This document shows positions 1-5,749 of a stretch of DNA of 20,782 nt, in pieces. The DNA is from an uncultured Bacteriovorax sp. Lineage in GTDB: Bacteria; Bdellovibrionota; Bacteriovoracia; Bacteriovoracales; Bacteriovoracaceae. How positions within the stretch are numbered: the stretch's first letter is position 1; the number at the start of each line of letters is the position of its first letter. The translations under genes were made by a program, and so were the position numbers. Location: contig CAMLRB010000038.1 in NCBI GenBank assembly GCA_946482295.1, positions 1 to 20,782 on the forward strand. The letters are read 5' to 3'. Under the pieces are notes generated by a model that ran no database searches, was not told where the DNA came from, and worked only from the letters and a program-made list of their open reading frames with translations.

Positions 1-192
1 ACAAACCACCTTGACCTAGAGAGTATCACTTCAGTGAACGAAGGCCTGAAGAAATGGGACAATCCACTGATCTTTGCTTGTCACGATCACGAATTCGTTC
101 AAACAGTCGCTAACAGAATTATTGATATCCAACCAGACGGTTCAATCATCGACGTAGAAAAATCGTTTGATGAATACTTAGGACTTAACTAG
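1..192 (+). CDS. ABC-F family ATPase, C-terminal fragment (YbiT-like)
   Basis: This is the last 63 codons of a gene entering from the left edge, ending at TAG 190-192. The reading begins TNHLDLESI, the segment just after Walker B in ABC-F proteins, followed by an H-loop (LIFACHDHEFV) and the usual short C-terminal strand region (RIIDI..DGSIIDV). The protein ends soon after, so it lacks the long C-terminal extension of Uup/YfmR and is closer to YbiT in E. coli. ABC-F proteins bind the ribosomal E site and help resolve stalled or idle ribosomes. The next gene starts 10 bases downstream with its Shine-Dalgarno overlapping this stop codon, so the two are probably cotranscribed. Family call is firm; the YbiT subtype is an inference from a fragment. 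Confidence 0.85.
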   Translation, partial: TNHLDLESITSVNEGLKKWDNPLIFACHDHEFVQTVANRIIDIQPDGSIIDVEKSFDEYLGLN

Positions 193-202
193 GAGACATC
201 AG

Positions 203-697
203 ATGGAAGACTTTTTCGAAATACGACCAATTCTTCCCTCTGATAAAATTCCTCTGCAGGTCGGCCTGCAGATGATGTCGCCTGAATCAATTCGCCAGCG
301 TTTTTTTTCGGCCAAGAAAGAATTTTCGGAAGCTGAACTTAAATTCTTCACAGAGGTCGATCAAAACAACCACCTCGCCTATGTGGCCGTTCATCACTTG
401 GAAGGAAAACTTCTTCCGGCCGGAGTAATCCGCGCCATCCGAAAAAAAGATGATCCTCATATGGCCGAAATTGGCATAACTATCGTTGATTGTTATCAAG
501 GACGCGGCCTGGGCATGCGTCTCATGGATGCTATTGCTGAGCGCGCTAAAAAAGTGGGAATCGAAAATCTCTTCGGTGACTACCACACAAGCAACCTAAA
601 GATGGCCAAACTTTTAGAAAAATTTTCTAAAAAACATAGAGATTTACATATTCGTCACACGGGTGATGGCTTCATTTATTTTGAAGCCTTACTTTAA
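203..697 (+). CDS. GNAT N-acetyltransferase related to the Pat/PatZ catalytic domain
   Basis: A 164-residue single-domain GNAT protein. The N-terminal part (IRPILPSDK.., then SPESIRQRFF around residues 26-35, then FTEVDQNNHLAYVAV) closely follows the acetyltransferase domain found at the C terminus of bacterial protein-lysine acetyltransferases (Pat/PatZ), here without the large acyl-CoA-synthetase-like part. The acetyl-CoA pyrophosphate loop is visible as YQGRGLG at residues 98-104, followed by the usual helix (MRLMDAIAERAKK). The substrate cannot be predicted. The ATG has a good Shine-Dalgarno, AGGAG at 191-195, overlapping the stop codon of the upstream ABC-F gene, which implies an operon. 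Confidence 0.85.
   Translation: MEDFFEIRPILPSDKIPLQVGLQMMSPESIRQRFFSAKKEFSEAELKFFTEVDQNNHLAYVAVHHLEGKLLPAGVIRAIRKKDDPHMAEIGITIVDCYQGRGLGMRLMDAIAERAKKVGIENLFGDYHTSNLKMAKLLEKFSKKHRDLHIRHTGDGFIYFEALL
668..694 (+). terminator. weak hairpin at the 3' end of the GNAT gene
   Basis: GGCTTCA (668-674) and TGAAGCC (682-688) form a perfect 7-bp stem with a 7-base AT loop, lying inside the last codons of the GNAT gene and followed by TTACTTT. The T tract is poor, so this may only slow polymerase or protect the 3' end, leaving read-through to the next gene. Confidence 0.35.
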
Positions 698-757
698 AAG
701 ATGCATAAAAAACGCTAGAATAAATTCTTCAAAGAGTCATTTTCATAAGGAAATTCA

Positions 758-1489
758 ATGGGACGTAAGTGGAACAACATCAAAGAGAAAAAAGGGGCTT
801 CTGATAAGCAACGCTCTTTGATCTACACAAAAACTTTAAGAGAAGTTACAAAGGCCGTAAAAAACGGTGGTGAAGAAGTAGAAAGCAATTTCATGCTTCG
901 TATTGCACTTGAGAGATGTCGTAAATACAACGTACCAAAAGACAACGTTGATCGCGCTATTAAAAAAGGTCTCGGAAACGAAGACGAAGGATACGAAGAC
1001 ATTTCTTACGAAGGTTACGGACCAAATGGTGTCGCGATTTTCGTTGAAGCTTCTACCAACAACGTGACAAGAACAGTAGCTAACGTCAGAAACTTTTTTA
1101 ACAAATGTGGCGGCTCTCTTGGAACAACTGGATGTCTTCAATTTGTTTTCGAACGTAAAGCTGTTTTCGAAATCGCTGCGGGTAAATTAAACGAAGATGA
1201 ATTCACGCTCGATATGATCGATGCTGGTGCAGACGATGTTGTGCTTGAAGATGGTTTCTACACGGTCACAGGTCCTATGGAAGCCTTTGGTGCCATCCAA
1301 GGAAAACTCGATCAATTAAAAATTACAGCAGAAGAAGCAGGTCTTGAAAGAGTGCCTCTTACTCATAAAGAAATTGATGCTGAAACTTTCAAAACAATTA
1401 TGAAACTCGTTGAACTTCTTGAAGGAGACGACGACGTGACTAAAGTCTACCACAACGTAAAGTGGGAAGACTCTTTCGCCGATCTTTAA
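758..1489 (+). CDS. YebC/PmpR family protein, YeeN/YeeI (YebC2) type
   Basis: A full-length 243-residue member of the YebC/TACO1 family. It opens with MGRKWNNIKEKKGASDKQR, the GRKW version typical of the YeeN/YeeI (YebC2) subfamily, rather than the MAGHSKW opening of classical YebC. The conserved NVPKDNVDRAIKKGLG segment and the YEGYGPNGVAIFVE..TNNVTRT block (about residues 85-108) are present. The family was long annotated as DNA-binding regulators (PmpR). Mitochondrial TACO1 and recent bacterial work point to relief of ribosome stalling, for example at polyproline. The Shine-Dalgarno AAGGA lies about 8 bases upstream of the ATG. It follows an ABC-F ATPase gene and is closed by a strong terminator. 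Confidence 0.92.
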   Translation: MGRKWNNIKEKKGASDKQRSLIYTKTLREVTKAVKNGGEEVESNFMLRIALERCRKYNVPKDNVDRAIKKGLGNEDEGYEDISYEGYGPNGVAIFVEASTNNVTRTVANVRNFFNKCGGSLGTTGCLQFVFERKAVFEIAAGKLNEDEFTLDMIDAGADDVVLEDGFYTVTGPMEAFGAIQGKLDQLKITAEEAGLERVPLTHKEIDAETFKTIMKLVELLEGDDDVTKVYHNVKWEDSFADL

Positions 1490-1498
1490 AAATATCAT

Positions 1499-1528
1499 CT
1501 CTGCCCATTTCGATGGGCAGAGTTTTTT
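1499..1528 (+). terminator. strong intrinsic terminator with UUCG tetraloop
   Basis: CTCTGCCCAT (1499-1508) pairs perfectly with ATGGGCAGAG (1513-1522) around a TTCG loop (a stable UUCG tetraloop in RNA) and is followed directly by six T. It starts 10 bases after the yebC-family stop codon. It is the clearest factor-independent terminator in the window. Confidence 0.95.
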
Positions 1529-1543
1529 CTCTCCACGTCTTCC

Positions 1544-1571
1544 CTTAAACCACCGATTAAGTACTTAAACC
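1544..1571. repeat. CTTAAACC direct repeat with overlapping palindrome
   Basis: CTTAAACC occurs at 1544-1551 and again at 1564-1571, start to start 20 bases, which is about two helical turns. The second copy overlaps the perfect 12-bp palindrome TTAAGTACTTAA (1557-1568). The site is about 65-90 bases upstream of the secreted-protein gene and upstream of a possible -10 box, TAGAAT (1601-1606). It could be an activator site or simply AT-rich chance. Confidence 0.3.
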
Positions 1572-1634
1572 TAAAGACCCCCTTCATAAATAAAGAATGC
1601 TAGAATGACTTGTCTTAACCCAGGAGATTTCTGC

Positions 1635-1982
1635 ATGTTCAAGCGTCTTTGTGTCTCTTTCGTGATTGTAAGTCTTCTTTCTATCAATACTGTTAATGCC
1701 AATGATGAAGTCGATCCGCTGGCCAATTTTTCCATCACTCCGGGAGAGATCCAGAAGAGTTTAGAAAACTTGAAAAAGAATGGTCAGATTTCTCAAGATG
1801 ACTACGACAAGGCCACAAAACAACTCGCAGGCATGAGTGCAAATGAAATTTCAGCACTTAAAGAAACAGCAATCGGAATGGTTCGCAATGATCCAGATAA
1901 AGCAGTCGAACTGACTAAAGGGAAAATTGATAGCGCAGCGATTGAAAAGCAGATAAACGATCTTTCAAAACCTAATCCATAA
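1635..1982 (+). CDS. small secreted protein of unknown function
   Basis: 115 residues from the ATG at 1635, chosen because AGGAG (1622-1626) is 8 bases upstream and the product then begins MFKRLCVSFVIVSLLSINTVNA-NDEV, a standard Sec signal peptide with cleavage near residue 22. An upstream in-frame ATG at 1605 would put ten polar residues ahead of the signal and is unlikely. The mature part is about 93 residues, polar and mostly helical (EIQKSLENLKKNGQISQDDYDKATKQL; AMVRNDPDKAVEL type), with no cysteines. I recognise no family. The helix-turn spacing (NGQISQDDYDKATKQL) resembles short tandem helical domains, but that is not evidence of function. Its 3' end overlaps the convergent SGNH-like lipoprotein gene by 11 bases. 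Confidence 0.75.
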   Translation: MFKRLCVSFVIVSLLSINTVNANDEVDPLANFSITPGEIQKSLENLKKNGQISQDDYDKATKQLAGMSANEISALKETAIGMVRNDPDKAVELTKGKIDSAAIEKQINDLSKPNP

Positions 1983-2829
1983 TTCCCAGAACCCATGGAA
2001 CTAAAATTTCGGTGAGCAGCAAATTGTAGTGCTGCTGGCGATAATGTTTGGGGACAATTCCCCACTTCGCTCTTCTTTTAGAATCGATGAAGGCCACTGT
2101 ATTTAAGAGCTCAACATCATTTCGTGCGGCCGTATCCATGAGATCATACAAGTTCTTATCTAATGGGCGCACCATAGTCTTCAACCATCCACACCCCTCT
2201 AGCTGTTCTAGAACAACCTTTGTTTTTAGTCCTTCATCTATCCAGGCAAATAGAGTTTTAACACCCGCTGCTTGCGCTTGAGCATTGATAGTTTTTAGGG
2301 CATTGAAAGTCTTTATCCAATATTGTTGATCAATGCCTGGGGCCAATGTGAGAATGTCCCAAATGGGGCAAAGATTGTTCACACGTCGAGGCATGAAATG
2401 ATCACGCCCCAACTGCTGGCTTCCGTTAATAAGGTAAATAACAATTTGAGGTCGATAGTGTTTGAGATAACGGGAAAAATTTCGGGCGAAGTTTGCTGAA
2501 CTCACGCCCCTCATTCCACCGTTGATTATCTCCACTTTTTTAAGTGAAGCAGCTTCCAACTTTTCTTTAAGTCTGAAATTTATACGCTCATTTGGTTTTA
2601 AGTTTTCACCTGCAAGAAGTTCATCACCTAAAAGGAGAATACGTGATTGCTTTGCTTGTTGTTGAGATTCAGAGACAAAACCCAATTCATTGTATTGAAC
2701 GTTGTCATGAGAGCAGTTAGGGATATTAACGAGTCCCAACGATGTCATCTTTTGACAGGCCGAAAGCTTGACTTTCGAACATGAACTTAAGGTAAGTGAG
2801 AAAAAAAAGGCCCCGATTATCAGGGCCAT
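1972..2829 (-). CDS. SGNH-hydrolase-like lipoprotein with degenerate active site
   Basis: 285 residues from the ATG at 2829. The N terminus carries a lipobox (LTLSSC, Cys17), so it is probably a membrane-anchored lipoprotein. The fold resembles SGNH/GDSL esterases: block I LLLGDELLAG (67-73 region), block II INGGMRGVSS (102-111), block III LINGSQQLG and a C-terminal His segment (PKHYRQQHYNLL, H262). The catalytic Ser of GDS is Glu (GDE, E70), and the Asp expected three residues before the catalytic His is missing, so hydrolysis by the usual mechanism is unlikely. The start is uncertain: a GTG at 2856 would add a Lys-rich n-region (KLKINNQK) that suits a lipoprotein signal better, overlapping the dctP 3' end. 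There is no Shine-Dalgarno at either start. An AATAAT box lies six bases before the ATG. The first codons overlap a terminator hairpin. Confidence 0.7.
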   Translation of the reverse strand: MALIIGAFFFSLTLSSCSKVKLSACQKMTSLGLVNIPNCSHDNVQYNELGFVSESQQQAKQSRILLLGDELLAGENLKPNERINFRLKEKLEAASLKKVEIINGGMRGVSSANFARNFSRYLKHYRPQIVIYLINGSQQLGRDHFMPRRVNNLCPIWDILTLAPGIDQQYWIKTFNALKTINAQAQAAGVKTLFAWIDEGLKTKVVLEQLEGCGWLKTMVRPLDKNLYDLMDTAARNDVELLNTVAFIDSKRRAKWGIVPKHYRQQHYNLLLTEILVPWVLGIMD

Positions 2830-2834
2830 TTTTT
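2801..2834 (-). terminator. intrinsic terminator after dctP, within the next gene's signal-peptide codons
   Basis: Read on the minus strand, GGCCCTGA (2827-2820) pairs with TCGGGGCC (2816-2809) around a 3-base loop, an 8-bp GC-rich stem with one G-U pair, followed by eight T (2808-2801). It begins 10 bases after the dctP stop codon. On the plus strand the same stem is followed by six T (2829-2834), so it could act in both directions. The same bases encode residues 2-10 of the downstream lipoprotein, with the T run giving Phe-Phe-Phe. Confidence 0.8.
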
Positions 2835-2836
2835 GA

Positions 2837-3808
2837 TTATTGATTTTTAATTTCACTGATGAGATTGGCCGGGAAATAGTTCTTAAACTTCTCATGTGTC
2901 TTTTCAGCAGCGTTTTTCATTTTAGTTAACTCTGCCTCATCCATCGAAATGACTTTCACTCCACGTGATTCGTAAGCCACTTTAGCAGTTAGTCCATCAC
3001 GAATTGAATCTTCTCTTTCAAGTTTAGCTGTCTCACGTACCGAATCAGCAACAATTTTTTGCAGGTCTTGCGGAAGAGAGTCGTAAAACTTTTTATTGAT
3101 AAGAATAGAAGTTAAGAAAAGTGAATGACTCGTTTCATTGATGTATTGAGGACCTGCACCTTTGATGTTTTCAAGACGAGCATAAGTTGTCTCGAACCCT
3201 TCTGCTCCACGCTCGAAATGTTTATCATCTTGCAATTGAATTGGCTTAGCACCAAGTTCTTTCAAGTAGGCAGCTGCAACTGGACTCTCTGGAATTTTAA
3301 TTTTCATTCCTTTGAAGTCACTCATCTTGCTGATAGGTTTATCTTTCGTTGGAATAATTCTGTATCCACCGGAATAAGTAAAGGCAAGACCCTTTACTCC
3401 TGTTTTAGAAAGACCGCTTAAAATATTTTTTCCAATCTCTCCATCAAGAACTTTCGTTGCATGGTTATGATCTCTAAAGAGAAATGGTAAGTCCAAAACG
3501 CGTAGAGCACGTTCATGGTGTCCTAAAAAAGTCGTATAAGTCTGGGCCATTTCAAAATCACCCTTCTGAACTTTCTTAAAAGCATCATGGGGAGTAAGTG
3601 CTTCGAATTTTCCATCGAGTCCTACGATTTCAACTTTAATTCTTCCGTTTGATTTTTTATCAACTTCTGCTTGAAAATGTTTTGCTGCCCTTTCAAAAAC
3701 TCGTGCAGGCTGGTGAGCAAGTACCCAACGAATGGTGTGAGTTTGTTCTGCGGCCATCAATGATGATGCACAAATGAGGGTCAGACCAAGTACAGTTTTT
3801 TTGATCAT
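2837..3808 (-). CDS. TRAP transporter solute-binding protein, DctP family
   Basis: 323 residues from the ATG at 3808, the family's normal length. GGAG lies 7 bases upstream. The product begins with a clean Sec signal peptide (MIKKTVLGLTLICASSLMAA), so it is periplasmic. Family marks: the HTIRWVLAHQ opening strand, the long first helix (RVFERAAKHFQAEVDKKSNGRIKVEIV), DLPFLFRDHNHA, and the ligand block FKGMKIKIPESPVAAAYLKELGAKPIQL (166-193). In carboxylate-binding TRAP proteins this block holds the Arg that clamps the substrate carboxylate; here that position is Lys171. The later GQEN-like segment is GFETT. No dctQ or dctM membrane gene is nearby, so the partner is unknown. Ligand not predictable; an altered charge clamp suggests an unusual one. 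Confidence 0.88.
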   Translation of the reverse strand: MIKKTVLGLTLICASSLMAAEQTHTIRWVLAHQPARVFERAAKHFQAEVDKKSNGRIKVEIVGLDGKFEALTPHDAFKKVQKGDFEMAQTYTTFLGHHERALRVLDLPFLFRDHNHATKVLDGEIGKNILSGLSKTGVKGLAFTYSGGYRIIPTKDKPISKMSDFKGMKIKIPESPVAAAYLKELGAKPIQLQDDKHFERGAEGFETTYARLENIKGAGPQYINETSHSLFLTSILINKKFYDSLPQDLQKIVADSVRETAKLEREDSIRDGLTAKVAYESRGVKVISMDEAELTKMKNAAEKTHEKFKNYFPANLISEIKNQ

Positions 3809-3835
3809 TATTTTCTCCAGGAACATTATCAATCT

Positions 3836-3864
3836 ATTATCAAGTGGTCCTGGATGAGTGTCAA
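3836..3864 (-). promoter_or_regulatory. sigma70-type promoter of dctP
   Basis: On the minus strand TTGACA (3864-3859), a 17-base spacer and GATAAT (3841-3836): a perfect -35, optimal spacing and a 5/6 -10 box. Transcription would start near 3829, giving a leader of about 20 bases with the GGAG ribosome site before the ATG at 3808. Confidence 0.75.
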
Positions 3865-3945
3865 TAGCATGCCTACTCGATAGGACATAGGGAACGACTG
3901 AGGCAATAGCGAGGAAGAGGACTGCCATCTATTCTCGCCACTCAA

Positions 3946-3974
3946 TTGACACAAATTTAGCGCACAGTTAACCT
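3946..3974 (+). promoter_or_regulatory. predicted promoter placing the transcript start at the ATG (leaderless)
   Basis: TTGACA (3946-3951), 17-base spacer, TAACCT (3969-3974), then exactly six bases before the ATG at 3981. The -35 is perfect and the -10 is weak (3/6). No Shine-Dalgarno precedes the gene, so the transcript probably starts at or next to the start codon. Confidence 0.5.
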
Positions 3975-3980
3975 TATCTC

Positions 3981-5318
3981 ATGCTCTTAAAAATCGCAGC
4001 TTATTGCTCATATATCGCCTATCTCATTCTTTCAGATAATTTTTTATTAACGTTGGCCGTCGTTCCCCTTATTTTATTTTTTGTGAATCGCTCTTATGCA
4101 CCTTGGCTTCTCCTGCTTTTCTTTTGTTTTGACGTCGATTGGAGCATGGCCCTCATAACACCCTATGGGGCCACTAATACTTTTTGGGGAAATCAAACTT
4201 CCAGCTTCTGGGTGACACCTTTTATAGTTCTTAGTTCGCTTGCTCTCATCATTCTTCTTGCAAGATTACTTGCATTTCTACGTAAAAAATCAAAGGCCTA
4301 TACCTTACCTTTTATTTTGAGTATTGCTGTCTTAATTATTGAGCTTTTTAGATGGACCACGTTTCATCCACTCGCTTCTATTTTGAGTTTAGTAGCTAAA
4401 AAGTATTGGATAATGTTTCTTCTTGCTATCGAGTATCAATACTCCTCTCTCACTTTCAAACAAACAGTAGCTGGCCTTGTGGCCCCTGCTATTTTTCGCG
4501 AGTCCTACAAAGTAGAAAATTATGAAATTGATGGATATGCTAGTTTAAGATTAGGTGGTCTTTTGGCCGCAATTACTTGTCTGGCCATTTTGATCTACAA
4601 TCAAGTTTTTTATCAATTAACGGGATTGCTAACCCCCACTGTGATCAACAACTCATGGACGTTAAATCTAGTTTGTCACTCCTCTCTCACAACTTTAGCG
4701 CCAGTAGAAGCATTTACAAAAAAAGAACTCTTGGGCTGTTTTCTCGCCAATGATTTTTTACAAGGAATTATTAAACACATTTTTTTAGATTCAATGATAT
4801 TTGTCATTCCCGGACTTATGATGGGGTGGAAGTTCCCTCTCCCATTTTCTAATTTTTTCACGGCTAAAAATTGGCCAAACTTTCTTTATAAACTTTTTTA
4901 TTACTACGCTCTAATCATTTATCGATTGTTTACTGTTGAGTTTTATCATTTGTTGCAATTTCTTTTTAAAAAACGTTCTCCTTGGCATCTTCCGATAGCT
5001 ACTTTTTTAGGCGTTTTTGTCGGTGGATATTGTTTTCATGCACTCAAAGATTTTGCTTATGTTCAGCAATTCACGAGCAACAGTATTTTTACTATTCTTT
5101 TCTCTTGGAACTCTTTCACATACTTTTTTACGATTGCTCTCTTTTGTACACTTGCAGAAATACGAAGACGTCGAAATAAAAAATCTTCACAATGGTTGTG
5201 GATCACCAACTCCCTATATTTCATGTCCTTTCTCTTTTTGCGCTCAATTTTTTCGACTTATTTTCATCAAGTCGATTTCGAGACCAAGATTAAATTGCTC
5301 ATGAGACTTTTTTTCTAG
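3981..5318 (+). CDS. polytopic inner-membrane protein of unknown function
   Basis: 445 residues, very hydrophobic and rich in Phe, Leu and Tyr, with about ten membrane segments spread over the whole length and Lys/Arg clusters between them (RKKSK near 100, KKRSPWH near 330, EIRRRRNKKSS near 395). I do not recognise the family with certainty. The late segment (FSNFFTAKNWPNFLYKLF, a few membrane residues, then KRSPWHLPIATFLGVFVGGYCFHALKD) loosely recalls MBOAT O-acyltransferases, where an FW..RRW-like stretch precedes a helix ending in the catalytic His. The resemblance is weak. The start lacks a Shine-Dalgarno but sits six bases after a -10-like box. It is divergent from dctP, so it is not obviously a TRAP subunit. 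Its stop codon shares CTAG with the convergent gene. Confidence 0.75.
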   Translation: MLLKIAAYCSYIAYLILSDNFLLTLAVVPLILFFVNRSYAPWLLLLFFCFDVDWSMALITPYGATNTFWGNQTSSFWVTPFIVLSSLALIILLARLLAFLRKKSKAYTLPFILSIAVLIIELFRWTTFHPLASILSLVAKKYWIMFLLAIEYQYSSLTFKQTVAGLVAPAIFRESYKVENYEIDGYASLRLGGLLAAITCLAILIYNQVFYQLTGLLTPTVINNSWTLNLVCHSSLTTLAPVEAFTKKELLGCFLANDFLQGIIKHIFLDSMIFVIPGLMMGWKFPLPFSNFFTAKNWPNFLYKLFYYYALIIYRLFTVEFYHLLQFLFKKRSPWHLPIATFLGVFVGGYCFHALKDFAYVQQFTSNSIFTILFSWNSFTYFFTIALFCTLAEIRRRRNKKSSQWLWITNSLYFMSFLFLRSIFSTYFHQVDFETKIKLLMRLFF

Positions 5319-5749
5319 AAAAGTTCGCCGCCACTTTCGACGAGAATGGATTTGATTTTTAGACTGCGAAGACTTTTGAGAGCACTTTCTAAATCACCAC
5401 GCATGAGAAGAGCAATACCTCGTTTTTCTAATTCATACGCAATAGAATCATTCTGACGGATGTCTTCGTCGCTAGCGAGGACAACGGTATTTCGTTTGAA
5501 ATCATCACTAAAAAAATGAAGAGAGAAATCAATTTTTTGTAATTCCATCCAGACAAGACGCAGAGGTTGTTTACGGGGATCTAAATCTGGAATTTGCAGA
5601 ACTGGATTATATGTTAATAGGCACGCTTCATCGATCCACAGAGCTTCGGCTTTCTTTCTCAAAGAATCGATGCCAGGAAACTTATCAGGATGTCCTGAGT
5701 GTTCCCTGGCAACGATTTTAATATCTGGTCGATTAGTTGAGGTAGACAT
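5315..5749 (-). CDS. truncated RibD reductase-domain-like protein
   Basis: 144 residues from the ATG at 5749, which lies inside the last codons of tldE (17-base overlap). The middle part follows the RibD C-terminal (dihydrofolate-reductase-like) domain: SLRKKAEALWIDEACLLTYNPVLQIPD, then LDPRKQPLRLVW (57-67), and a final strand KSILVESGGELF matching the SVLVEGG strand of RibD. Two pieces of the usual domain are missing: the N-terminal substrate strand with S-x-D-G-K, and everything after the VEGG strand, normally another 60-70 residues. The protein stops exactly at that strand. It may be a remnant or a small derived protein. A longer start at 5812 is possible but would overlap tldE by 80 bases. 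It is the last gene of the operon, and its stop shares CTAG with the convergent membrane gene. Confidence 0.65.
   Translation of the reverse strand: MSTSTNRPDIKIVAREHSGHPDKFPGIDSLRKKAEALWIDEACLLTYNPVLQIPDLDPRKQPLRLVWMELQKIDFSLHFFSDDFKRNTVVLASDEDIRQNDSIAYELEKRGIALLMRGDLESALKSLRSLKIKSILVESGGELF

Noticed and set aside
3809..3928. N-terminal extension of the dctP reading frame to 3928
   Set aside because: The extension carries a second hydrophobic stretch ahead of a complete signal peptide, overlaps the clear TTGACA-17-GATAAT promoter, and the ATG at 3808 has a good GGAG site.
4982..5304. Two alternative plus frames inside the polytopic membrane gene
   Set aside because: They are shadows of the long membrane frame; no ribosome sites and no recognisable domains.
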